Below, in pieces: positions 33,841-41,380 of a DNA stretch of 41,406 bases. The DNA comes from CAUZFZ01 sp963579025 (GTDB taxonomy: Bacteria; Planctomycetota; Planctomycetia; Planctomycetales; Planctomycetaceae). Position 1 is the stretch's first letter. Every line of letters begins with the position of its first letter. Location: the NCBI GenBank assembly GCA_963579025.1, contig CAUZFZ010000093.1:1-41406 (forward strand), read 5' to 3'. The notes below the pieces were generated by a model that saw nothing but the letters and a program-made list of their open reading frames with translations, was not told the DNA's origin and made no database searches. The position numbers were made by a program, and so were the translations under genes.

Positions 33841-34332
33841 GGGGGATACCTGAGACACCACACGACAACCGGCTGACAGCGCAGACGATCGGTATGGGAT
33901 CGGAAAAGAAGTGTCGATTGAGTGGGCGAAGGAGTGAGCCGCGTGACCTGGAACTGGCCGACGACGTGTCGAGAAAGATGAGAGGTGTGAGGACAAAGTC
34001 CTGAAGACGGCGGAATCGCCAATTGGTAGGGGGCGGGCTTATATCAAAGGCTGCGCCGGAGCCACAAGACCGGATAGAACGTCGGACCAGCCTTAGATGT
34101 GAGGTGGAAAAACTCGTCCAGGAAGGCAATGACTGGTTCGCAGGCTCCCGCACGAGAGAGAGTGCACTGTCTCGGTAGCTCTGCTTCGTCAGGCTGAGCG
34201 GACATACAATACATTCAATGGGCCGGAATGCTCGGGCATTCTGTCCGTTCGTTCCCGGTCGGAGGTTTGGGAACGCATCAACAAAGCTGACTGTCACGGT
34301 TTGGAATCAACACCACCCATCGGACTCATACC
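33841..34332. other. Intergenic region between divergent DegT and carboxypeptidase genes
   Basis: About 490 bases with no supported gene; frames on the minus strand are Ser/Arg-rich continuations of the DegT frame. It should contain promoters for both directions. No clear palindrome or terminator is seen. Confidence 0.45.
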
Positions 34333-35547
34333 ATGAAGCTGTTTCGATCCATCCTCGTCTCGATGGCAATTGTGCCAGTGATCACGACCATCGTGGCAGC
34401 GACTACGGTGCCGGCGGCCGAGCGTTCCGTCGCGATTCGGTCTGACTTTCCAGGCGGAAATGTGAAAGTCACGCAAAACGACGGGAACACCATTCACGCT
34501 GCTCCCGATCTGCGCGGTGATCGTGCCTGGTTCTATTGGCACTTCGAGGCGACGGCGTCGAAGCCGGGACGCGTTCGCTTCGTGTTTCCGGAGAAGGTCA
34601 TCGGTTTTCAGAACGGTGCGATCGGCTTTCAGGGACCTGCAATCAGTCTCGACGGTGGCGCAACCTGGAACTGGATGGGCACGGACAATGTCGACGGCAG
34701 TTCGTTCGCTTATGACTTTGCCAAGGAGGACAAGGCCGATCGATTTGCGGTAACGATTCCGTATGTTCAGCGCAATTTGACCGCGTTTCTGAAGATCAAT
34801 TCCGACAATCGTCATCTCAAGACCAGTGTTCTGACGAAGAGTCGAAAGGGACGCGACGTCGAGTTGCTACAGATCGGGGCACCAGGACCAGGGAAGAGAC
34901 CGGTTCTGATGACGGCGCGTCATCATGCGGCCGAGACAATTGCCAGTTATGTCCTGCAGGGATTTCTGCAGGCCGCAATGTCGGACTCGGCAGCGGCGGA
35001 AGAATTTCGTTCGCGGTATGCGCTCTTCGCCATCCCGTTTGTTGATAAGGATGGCGTGGAGGACGGTGACCAGGGAAAGAACCGAAAGCCTCACGATCAC
35101 AATCGAGACTACGGAGAAAAGAGCATCTACCCGGAAGTACAGGCGATCAAAGACCTCGACCGAAAACACGACTTTCGATTCTCGCTGGACTTCCATTGTC
35201 CGACGCTGGTCATGCAGGACCATCAGGTCATGTATTTCGTCGGGGCCAAGGGGCATCCCGTCTACAACTTTGACAACGTCTCAGAATTCACGAAGTGGAT
35301 CCGAAAAGGTCTGCCGGAAAATGCGCCTCACGGGCCGCTTGTCTGGCTCCGGGATAAGCCGAATCCGGCTCCGATGAACTCGTGGTACTTCGGGTCCAAA
35401 AAGAACGCGATTATGGCGGCGACTCTGGAAATTCCGTTCGCACCACCCGGCAAAGCAACCGACCCGGCGAGCTGTCGGCGTTACGGCAAGGTCATCCTGG
35501 ATGCCTGGGTCAACACGCACTTCGTCTCAGCAGCCGGTGAGAGATAG
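34333..35547 (+). CDS. Exported M14-family zinc carboxypeptidase
   Basis: A 404-residue protein. A signal peptide (MKLFRSILVSMAIVPVITTI, cleavage near PAA) is followed by an N-terminal beta-sandwich domain (about 30-150, WFYWHFEATASKPGRVRFVF) and an M14 catalytic domain. Zinc ligands fit H198-x-x-E201 (RHHAAETIAS) and H288 (SLDFHCP). NRDYG at 257-261 resembles the substrate-carboxylate binding region, and E366 in ATLEIPF is the candidate catalytic glutamate. The enzyme should trim C-terminal residues from peptides, perhaps cell-wall peptides or scavenged protein, in the periplasm or outside. It is divergent from the DegT gene and convergent, with only a 13-base gap, with the esterase gene. 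Confidence 0.9.
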   Translation: MKLFRSILVSMAIVPVITTIVAATTVPAAERSVAIRSDFPGGNVKVTQNDGNTIHAAPDLRGDRAWFYWHFEATASKPGRVRFVFPEKVIGFQNGAIGFQGPAISLDGGATWNWMGTDNVDGSSFAYDFAKEDKADRFAVTIPYVQRNLTAFLKINSDNRHLKTSVLTKSRKGRDVELLQIGAPGPGKRPVLMTARHHAAETIASYVLQGFLQAAMSDSAAAEEFRSRYALFAIPFVDKDGVEDGDQGKNRKPHDHNRDYGEKSIYPEVQAIKDLDRKHDFRFSLDFHCPTLVMQDHQVMYFVGAKGHPVYNFDNVSEFTKWIRKGLPENAPHGPLVWLRDKPNPAPMNSWYFGSKKNAIMAATLEIPFAPPGKATDPASCRRYGKVILDAWVNTHFVSAAGER

Positions 35548-35560
35548 CAGAATGGGCGAA

Positions 35561-36481
35561 TTACTCGACGCGTCCGAGTCCGCGTCGAATCAGCCAGTCG
35601 TGGGCGCGGTCGGGCCAGGTGCCGATATTCGAGTTCTTGCGGGCACGCATCCCGTAGCCGTGTCCGCCGTTCTCGTAGATGTGCAGTTCCGCGCTGACTT
35701 TGTGACGCTTGAGTCCGGCGTAAATCAGGACGCTCCCGAGTGACGACGACCCGTCATCGTGTGTGTGGACGATAAACGCTGGCGGCGATTTTTCTGAAAG
35801 TCGTATTTCGCGAAGCAGCTCGCCCGTCTTGTCGTCGAGGACTCGCCACGGATAAATCAGCAGTGAGAAATCCGTGCGACACGATTGCCTGTCGACCTCA
35901 TCCATTGTTTCGTAGGCGGCAACATCTTCGGCCGTGTGAAGAATCGAAGCGACCTGACCGCCTGCAGAGAATCCCAGCACGCCGACCTGGTCACCTTTGA
36001 TCTTCCAGGCATCGGCTTTCGAACGAATCAGACGCAACGCTCGTTGCGCATCCTGCAGAGGACGTCTCCATGCCGGCTCGCCGTCGGGTGTGGTCTCGTT
36101 CGTGCGGTAGCTCAGAACAAACACCGCAATGCCCAGTCGATTCAGGAACGGTGCCGCCTCGGAACCTTCCATGTCAGGCACGACCTTCATGAAGCCCCCG
36201 CCAGGCAGAATCAGTATCGCAGTCCCGTTTGGATTCTCGGGCAGAAACACGTCGAGTGTTGGACGTCGGATTTTGATGACCCGGGTGATCGGCGGACTCT
36301 CACCCTTGCGAGGCGGCTGGGCAGTTCCAGTGTCTCGAAGCGTTTCACCCGGCGCAAGATCAGGCCAGACTGACATGGATGATCCCTTCGACTCCGCCGC
36401 CATCACACTGAATGGGCACAGCGCAACGAACAAAGCTGCACAAAGCGCTGCACGGATCGCTCGTAGTCGAAATCGAATCAC
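35561..36481 (-). CDS. Exported alpha/beta hydrolase, BD-FAE / acetylxylan-esterase-like
   Basis: A 306-residue protein from GTG 36481, chosen because GAGG lies 8 bases upstream and it begins a clean signal peptide (MIRFRLRAIRAALCAALFVA). An ATG at 36556 would add 25 residues. The fold shows TAILILPGGGFMKV (oxyanion region), VLSYRTNETTPDGEP, the nucleophile elbow GFSAGG with S172, an acidic segment HTHDDG, and the catalytic histidine in NGGHGYGM (H274). Relatives deacylate xylan and other plant or algal polysaccharides, which would fit a marine or detritus life style; the substrate is inferred. The start is about 80 bases after the selenoprotein candidate's stop on the same strand, so cotranscription is possible. 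Confidence 0.88.
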   Translation of the reverse strand: MIRFRLRAIRAALCAALFVALCPFSVMAAESKGSSMSVWPDLAPGETLRDTGTAQPPRKGESPPITRVIKIRRPTLDVFLPENPNGTAILILPGGGFMKVVPDMEGSEAAPFLNRLGIAVFVLSYRTNETTPDGEPAWRRPLQDAQRALRLIRSKADAWKIKGDQVGVLGFSAGGQVASILHTAEDVAAYETMDEVDRQSCRTDFSLLIYPWRVLDDKTGELLREIRLSEKSPPAFIVHTHDDGSSSLGSVLIYAGLKRHKVSAELHIYENGGHGYGMRARKNSNIGTWPDRAHDWLIRRGLGRVE

Positions 36482-36562
36482 GGTTGTGTCCTCAGTTGTG
36501 AGTTGTCGCTTGGCCGCCCGCCAGGCATCGTCGGACATGGTGAGTCCGCGCAACACATTATC

Positions 36563-37729
36563 TCAATTCCTGAAATAGACTTTCTGGCTGTAACCCAACA
36601 CGGGATACGGCGGCACGTTGAAAGCGACGTGCTTCTCGTCGGCGAGAGAAAAAGCAAAGGCAACAGGATAGGGCTCACCTTTATGGCTTTGACGAGTCCC
36701 GCGGGCCACAAAGTCAAATCGCGTGATCTGACCGCCCTTCGACTCGACGAATCCCAGAATGCTCAATTGCATCGAATGGCTCTTTTCGGTCGCCATCCGC
36801 ATCGAGCCCGTCAATCGACCGTTCTTCAGTTCGAGATCGAACTTTTTGATTGTGCCGCCACGGTTCTGGTCGAACGTGATGCTGTCAACCAGATGCCATA
36901 CGGCGATACGCGTTTTGAGACTCTCGGGAAACGTCCCTTCTGCGAGTGCCGTGGCTTCCTCTTTGAGGATCCAGAGTCGATCCACGGCAACTGTTTCTGG
37001 CAGCAACTTGTCGAACCAGGGAGTGCGTCCGCTCCCGCGTTCGCTGAGATGCGACATCATCGTGGCAACGACGACTGTGCCTTCCGGTGCTTCCTCGACG
37101 TACAGGTTCTTCTTATCAACTTCACCCAGCGGCTCGACGACATATGGTTCATCTGGCGGCTGAAACTTCGGCAAGGCAGACTCGAGCAGGTTCAGCACTT
37201 CTTTCCTGCTGGTGGCGGAACACTGGCCGAGCACCTGCCCGTCCGGTGTGAAGATGCATGCTCCGGACTGCCAGTAACGGATGTGCTTGCTGACACTTCT
37301 GAAGAACTCACCGTCGGCATCCTGCCGTTTTGTATCACGGACGTGAGTCGCGACCGGCACGACTCTGGTACTCAGAAGGTTTACGATCTCTGCATCGTTA
37401 AAGGCCGTCACGCGGCCCACACTGGCGGAGCCTCAGCACGGGCCCAGTGGGTGAGTGCCGCCATTGCTCGAAATCCATAGGAAGACTGGCTTATTCTCTT
37501 TCGCAGCCAGCTCGCGAGCCTCACGGACGGACAACTGCCACGGAACCGACCAGACCCTTTGATGACTCATCCGAGTCAACTTCTGATGCAGTTGCTCAAA
37601 CTCGGCAATGGTCAGTGTGCTCTCGGCCGGCTTGCGTGACGCCTTCTCATCGGCGATCGCGAACGCTGTGTTCGCGGTGACGATTGCGAGAGTCACCAAT
37701 AGACGCGGAATCCAATCGGCTGCTGGCAT
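36563..37729 (-). CDS. Thioredoxin-like selenoprotein candidate with Cys-Sec pair (in-frame TGA)
   Basis: Two open frames, 37433-37729 and 36563-37420, are in the same frame and separated only by TGA at 37433-37435 plus four sense codons. Read through, they give one 388-residue protein. It has a signal peptide (MPAADWIPRLLVTLAIVTAN, cleavage near AIA-DE), then ARELAAKENKPVFLWISSNG, the characteristic thioredoxin-like strand, then HPLGPC-U-GSASVGRVTAFND, with Cys98 next to the TGA at codon 99. VVPVATHVRD and WQSGACIFTPDGQVLGQCSA continue the fold, and a beta-rich C-terminal domain follows. AGGAG precedes ATG 37729. TGA falls where thioredoxins carry their redox cysteine, and a hairpin with SECIS geometry follows it. 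The alternative is a nonsense mutation. I infer Sec insertion; the selenocysteine machinery is not in this window. Confidence 0.75.
37402..37418 (-). promoter_or_regulatory. Candidate bacterial SECIS hairpin
   Basis: Immediately downstream of the TGA (37433-37435) the minus strand folds as GGGCCG (37418-37413), loop CGTGA (37412-37408), CGGCCT (37407-37402): five Watson-Crick pairs and one G-U. The apical loop starts 20 bases after the TGA and has G as its second base. Published bacterial SECIS models require a small stem-loop at about this distance with a G early in the loop. A competing weak stem GGCTC/GGGCC exists upstream. Confidence 0.6.
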
Positions 37730-37744
37730 GGTTGTGCTCCTGTC

Positions 37745-37957
37745 ATGGCGAGAAAGATGTCACACAGATTATTCCCGCCTGCCGGCGTCGAACAGGACCA
37801 CGTGATCGATAAACGGACTTACGTCTGCATCGCTCGCCTGTTCGACAAAAACGAAGAAGCCATCAATGACGTGATGGTCCGTGATCCCAGTGCCATCGTC
37901 GCGACTCGCGTCAGTCGTGAATTCGAGGCGTTGAGTCATCCGCTGAACCGTGTCTGA
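37745..37957 (+). CDS. Small open frame, doubtful gene
   Basis: A 70-codon plus-strand frame, divergent from the selenoprotein candidate by 15 bases. Its middle has coding-like codon use (GVEQDHVIDKRTYVCIARLF, DKNEEAINDVMVRDPSAIVA), but there is no ribosome site and its start lies in the other gene's upstream region. A 66-codon frame overlaps it on the minus strand (37769-37969). I recognise neither; it may be a gene remnant. Confidence 0.25.
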   Translation: MARKMSHRLFPPAGVEQDHVIDKRTYVCIARLFDKNEEAINDVMVRDPSAIVATRVSREFEALSHPLNRV

Positions 37958-38092
37958 ATTGCTCATCACGCCCGAGTGTCGTCGCTCACGGCCGTTGGAT
38001 TACAGGATCTGCCCGGATTTTGGAGGATCGTGTGACCGCGAGCCGATTTCGCGGAGTTACCCCGTGACGTCCCATTCGCCGAGCCCGTCTGT

Positions 38093-38206
38093 ATGCCAAA
38101 TCCAAGCGAAAACTCCGCGACAGAGGTCTTTGTCAGCGCTCTGACGCTGCACCAGTCGGCGCTGCGCGGGTATTGCCAGGCGGCTTTGGGAATGGGGAAG
38201 AGGATA
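38093..38206 (+). pseudogene. Truncated ECF sigma factor (N-terminal fragment)
   Basis: The frame starts MPNPSENSATEVFVSALTLH and continues QSALRGYCQAALGMG. This matches the start of sigma-70 region 2 in planctomycete ECF factors, where a FVxLLTxHQxxLxxY pattern is usual. It ends within about 38 codons where the repeat AATGGGTGGCACTTTTCTC begins; no region 2.2-4 follows. It is a probable relic cut by an insertion or deletion. Confidence 0.55.
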
Positions 38207-38225
38207 AATGGGTGGCACTTTTCTC
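38207..38225. repeat. 19-bp repeat AATGGGTGGCACTTTTCTC, copy 1
   Basis: Identical to 41060-41078. It lies exactly where the ECF sigma fragment loses its homology-like reading. A shorter match (GGGTGGCAC) lies at the break of the recombinase remnant near 29087. It may be the end of a dispersed repeat or insertion element. Confidence 0.6.
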
Positions 38226-38463
38226 ACGCGCTGGCTCAGCCAGTCGTATCTGTGGTCGCGCAAGACGATGACGGCGGAACGGAGTCCTTCAACTTTCTAT
38301 GGCTGCCGCGAGCCTCCGCGGTTCGCCCTCGACCGGTACGTGGCATCCGCTCAAACAGGCAGTTGTCCCCAAAGCCCGTCGCGTCATTGCTAATGCCACC
38401 AGGGATGCGACAATCGGTTCTGCTATTGTGAGGAACTCTCTACTTGTCCGAGGAGCTGCGAGC

Positions 38464-39063
38464 ATGACCCCGTCTCCCGTTGCGATTACTGCCGAGCCGA
38501 TTTCGAATGCCATGTGTCGGTTTACGGTCGGCTCACCCGTGTATCCCGAGGCCGCGTTCTACTTCGGCGGCAAGGACCGGGCCGCGGGATCGGCTCTGGC
38601 AGAACGCCTTTTCGCGATTGACGGCGTCACGTCGGTCCAGGTCTCGCACGACCAGATCACCGTCGGAAAGGCGACAGCCGCCGACTGGCCGGTGATCGGC
38701 GGGCAGATTGGAACAGCCATCCGAGATTTTCTGGCCAGCGGGGAACCGGCCGTGTCCGACTCGGCTCGGAAGAGCATCCCGCCGGCCAACGAGATCCGCG
38801 AACGCGTGCAGCAGGTGTTGGACACGGAGATCAATCCGTCGGTGGCATCGCACGGTGGCGTCATCAAGCTGATCGACGTGAAAGACAACCTGGTCTATAT
38901 CCAGATGGGCGGCGGATGCCAGGGATGCGGCCAGGCCGACGTGACCCTGAAATTCGGGATTGCAACGGCCATCCGTGCCGCAGTGGACGGAGTAGGCGAC
39001 ATTCTGGACGTGACCGATCATGCATCCGGCAGGAACCCGTACTACACGCCGTCGAAGAAATAG
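38464..39063 (+). CDS. Nfu/NifU-type iron-sulfur scaffold protein
   Basis: A 199-residue protein from ATG 38464 (GAGGAG 9 bases upstream); the frame is open to 38299 but that part looks non-coding. The N-terminal Nfu_N domain (about 8-85) has CRFTVGSPVYPEAAFYFGG and AIDGVTSVQVSHDQITVGKA. The C-terminal NifU domain (about 110-190) has VLDTEINPSVASHGGVIKLI and the cluster-binding CxxC in GGGCQGCGQADVTLKFGI. It delivers or assembles [Fe-S] clusters for target apoproteins in the cytoplasm. It is on the same strand as the ATP-grasp gene but separated by a short repetitive spacer, and there is no other Suf/Isc gene nearby. Confidence 0.95.
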   Translation: MTPSPVAITAEPISNAMCRFTVGSPVYPEAAFYFGGKDRAAGSALAERLFAIDGVTSVQVSHDQITVGKATAADWPVIGGQIGTAIRDFLASGEPAVSDSARKSIPPANEIRERVQQVLDTEINPSVASHGGVIKLIDVKDNLVYIQMGGGCQGCGQADVTLKFGIATAIRAAVDGVGDILDVTDHASGRNPYYTPSKK

Positions 39064-39198
39064 TTGATGGTCGATAGTTGATGGAGAAGCAGAAACGGCA
39101 CTTGAGGCCAGGTCATCGCAATCAGCAATCAGCCATCAACAACCAAATCTCGTATTCTGCTGCTGCTGCCCACGACAACGTATCGAACCGATGCGTTC

Positions 39199-40470
39199 GT
39201 GTCCGCTGCTCGACAGATGGACGTCGAGGTGACCGTCGGTTCTGAACAGCCCAACGCGCTGGCCAGGCTGAATCCGACCGCGTTCCTCACCCTCGACTTT
39301 CATAACCCCGTTGAAGCCGCCCGGCAGGTGGCCGAGTTCGCGGCCGCTCATCCCATTGATGCCGTTGTCCCGGTGGACGATCAGGCGACCCCGGTCGGAG
39401 CTGCGGTCTGCCAGCGACTGTCTCTGCGGCACAATTCGGTCGAGTCCGTGCGGGCAGCCAGCAACAAGCACATCACGCGCCTGCTATTTGATCAGGCCGG
39501 TGTTTCGTCTCCGGGCTTCAGACTCTGCCCGCTGGATGCTGATCCTGAAATCCTCGCTGCTCAGGTGCGATATCCCTGCGTCGTCAAGCCGCTGGAGCTG
39601 TCCGGCAGTGCGGGAGTTATTCGCGCTGACAACGAATCGGAGTTCGTTCGCGCCGCAGGTCGGCTGACAAAGATCGTGCAGACCGCCGCGAGGACTGATG
39701 TCGGCACACGAGACGTCGACGAACACCGACCGGCGGCAGATCAGCCGCCGTCATTGACCAGCCACTTCCTCGTCGAAGACTTCATCAGTGGGCCAGAGGT
39801 AGCACTGGAGGGACTCGTCAGCCGAGGAGTACTGCAGCCGCTCGCGCTGTTCGACAAACCCGATCCACTGGAGGGGCCGTTCTTTGAAGAGACGATTTAT
39901 GTAACGCCGTCACGTCTGCCGGCGGATGTTCAGGAACAGATCGTCAACTGCACCAGCCACGCCATTGAGGCGCTGGGTCTGTCGGAAGGACCGATCCACG
40001 CGGAGATACGCCTGGGCGTCGATGGACCTTCGATGATCGAGGTCAACGCCCGCTCGATCGGCGGCCAGTGCTCTCACGTCCTCAGATTTGGCACGGGCAT
40101 GTCGCTGGAAGAACTGATCATCAGACACGCCCTCGACGCCGACTTCAGTCCACCTCAGCGCGACCGCGTTCCTGCCGGAGTCATGATGATCCCCGTTCCG
40201 CGTGCGGGACGACTGATCGACGTATCAGGTCTGCGGGATGCGGAATCCGTTGCGGGCATCGAACGAGTATCGATCACAGCGCATTCCGGCCAGAAGCTGC
40301 TACCCCTGCCTGAAGGGTCTCTGTACCTGGGTTTCGTGTTCGCCCGCGCGTCCTCACCGACCGCGGTCGAAGCGGCGCTGAGAGAAGCCCATTCCCGACT
40401 GGAAGTCCGCATCGAACCATCCGAACCGTCTTCCGATGCGTTCGCTCCTTCCACGCGCTCGAGCTGTTGA
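39199..40470 (+). CDS. ATP-grasp domain protein (carboxylate-amine ligase type)
   Basis: A 423-residue protein from GTG 39199. The N-terminal PreATP-grasp part is followed by the ATP-grasp core: NKHITRLLFDQAGVSSPGFR, YPCVVKPLELSGSAGVIRAD (ATP-lysine and glycine loop), FLVEDFISGPEVALEGLVSR, AEIRLGVDGPSMIEVNARSI (metal-binding E and N) and GGQCSHVLRFGTGMSLEEL. These enzymes ligate a carboxylate to an amine or peptide with ATP; the substrate is unknown. The open frame runs upstream to 39106 and reads SRILLLLPTTTYRTDAFV, clearly the first beta strand, yet contains no ATG, GTG or TTG before 39199. The real start may be a rare codon (ATT 39154 or ATC 39121). Confidence 0.88.
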   Translation: MSAARQMDVEVTVGSEQPNALARLNPTAFLTLDFHNPVEAARQVAEFAAAHPIDAVVPVDDQATPVGAAVCQRLSLRHNSVESVRAASNKHITRLLFDQAGVSSPGFRLCPLDADPEILAAQVRYPCVVKPLELSGSAGVIRADNESEFVRAAGRLTKIVQTAARTDVGTRDVDEHRPAADQPPSLTSHFLVEDFISGPEVALEGLVSRGVLQPLALFDKPDPLEGPFFEETIYVTPSRLPADVQEQIVNCTSHAIEALGLSEGPIHAEIRLGVDGPSMIEVNARSIGGQCSHVLRFGTGMSLEELIIRHALDADFSPPQRDRVPAGVMMIPVPRAGRLIDVSGLRDAESVAGIERVSITAHSGQKLLPLPEGSLYLGFVFARASSPTAVEAALREAHSRLEVRIEPSEPSSDAFAPSTRSSC

Positions 40471-40519
40471 GTCGCTGGCTGGCACAGGTTGCGTGCTCTG
40501 TTGGCAGACACCGAACTGT

Positions 40520-40647
40520 ACCAGGCCCTGTTTGAAAACCCGTAGGATGGGCACTCTTGCCCGTCCCCACATCACGATTCATCGAGAAATGGACGGGCAG
40601 GAGTGCCCATCCTACGAGCGGATTCGAGTTTTCAAACAGAGCCTGGT
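40520..40647. repeat. Long foldback palindromic element (128 bp)
   Basis: The outer arms (40520-40539 and 40628-40647) are inverted copies with one mismatch, centred on TGTTTGAAAAC. The inner arms (40541-40566 and 40591-40616) are 26-base inverted copies with one G-T wobble, reading GTAGGATGGGCACTCTTGCC in part. I recall GATGGGCACTCTTGCCCGTC-type repeats as widely dispersed in planctomycete genomes. There is no coding content. Spurious proteins predicted here come from the repeat. Confidence 0.85.
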
Positions 40648-40788
40648 GTCGCGAAGCTGTTCGAGAAGTGGCCTGCGGGAACATCACGTCGATCGGCAGG
40701 ACAGTTCGGCCGCAGAGTTGAAAATCCAGGCCACGAACGGGGCTTCTGGAACCGCAACGGTACGAGCAGGATCGCTTACGTTGGCTGA

Positions 40789-41013
40789 ATGAGTCGTGGC
40801 CAGCGGGGCGCCATTCCCGCTGATCTGCCGCCAATGCTGTCCCGTCTGGGAATGAGTGAAGAGGGCTGGCCACATCTGGTGAAAGACTTTGGCCGCGACT
40901 TCCGACGAGCGGCGGGATCGCCAGCCAGCCTGTCCGCAGAGGCGTCCCGCCGTGACCGCCAATGGCTGCAAGGCACGCGAACCGCCGAGAGTGTCTTCAT
41001 CAGGCCAGCCTGA
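40789..41013 (+). pseudogene. C-terminal fragment of a REP-associated/IS200-like transposase
   Basis: The 74 codons read RGQRGAIPADLPPMLSRLG, EEGWPHLVKDFGRDFRRAAG and end FIRPA. This resembles the C-terminus of planctomycete transposases of the RAYT (Y1, IS200-like) kind, where a (K/R)RG-(A/S)-IPxxLxPIL-xRLG motif is followed by W and FGR. The catalytic HUH and Tyr region is absent, and a TGA immediately precedes the ATG, so it is a relic. It lies 140 bases from the foldback repeat, the kind of element such transposases act on. Confidence 0.5.
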
Positions 41014-41059
41014 TCACGCCACGGCTCGGTCACGCGATTTCCCTGCGGCCTGAACAATC

Positions 41060-41078
41060 AATGGGTGGCACTTTTCTC
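41060..41078. repeat. 19-bp repeat AATGGGTGGCACTTTTCTC, copy 2
   Basis: Identical to 38207-38225 in the same orientation. It lies between the transposase remnant and the helicase tail. Confidence 0.6.
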
Positions 41079-41081
41079 CGC

Positions 41082-41297
41082 TCACAAAGAGATGATCTCG
41101 TCCTGTTCAAACCAGCCTTTGTTGGTGACGGTTGAGGCCAACAGTTCAGGGTTTTCTGTGTATGCGACAAGAGCAAGGCTTTTCTCGGCACGAGTACATG
41201 TCACATAGAATAAACGCCTTGTTCGATCTTCACTCGTTTCTTTTCCAGCAGCGACGTTCTTTCTATCAGTGCTAGTTGGCGTCGGGCGTGATCCCAA
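41082..41297 (-). pseudogene. C-terminal tail of a UvrD/Rep-like helicase, interrupted
   Basis: The minus-strand frame ends with DRTRRLFYVTCTRAEKSLAL, VAYTENPELLASTVTNKG and WFEQDEIISL, the C-terminal signature of UvrD/PcrA-like superfamily 1 helicases (motif VI region: Y-V-(A/T)-x-(T/S)-R-A). Clear homology-like sequence reaches back only to about STDRKN (about 41265). Further back the frame stays open but reads poorly and enters an inverted repeat at 41326-41380. Either the gene was truncated by an insertion or it continues beyond the window after a rearrangement. Confidence 0.65.
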
Positions 41298-41325
41298 AAC
41301 GTGGGTGTTGGGGAATCGGGAAAAT

Positions 41326-41380
41326 ATCGAGACTCCCTTCCGGTTGATGGTTGAAGTCGGACCGGGAAAGGAGTCTCGAT
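41326..41380. repeat. Inverted repeat ATCGAGACTCC / GGAGTCTCGAT near the window end
   Basis: Perfect 11-base arms (41326-41336 and 41370-41380) flank 33 bases with partial further complementarity (CTTCCGGT versus ACCGGGAAAG). The right arm overlaps a ribosome-site-like AAAGGAG and the possible ATG at 41379. Confidence 0.5.

Noticed and set aside
37433..37435. Programmed frameshift between the two halves of the thioredoxin-like gene
   Set aside because: Both halves are in the same frame; only a TGA separates them, so frameshifting is not needed. Sec insertion or a nonsense mutation are the remaining explanations.
40274..40873. 199-codon minus-strand open frame over the end of the ATP-grasp gene and the foldback repeat
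   Set aside because: Half of it is antisense to a well-supported gene and the rest translates the palindromic repeat (GWALLPVHFSMNRDVGTG type peptide), a common false protein in such genomes.
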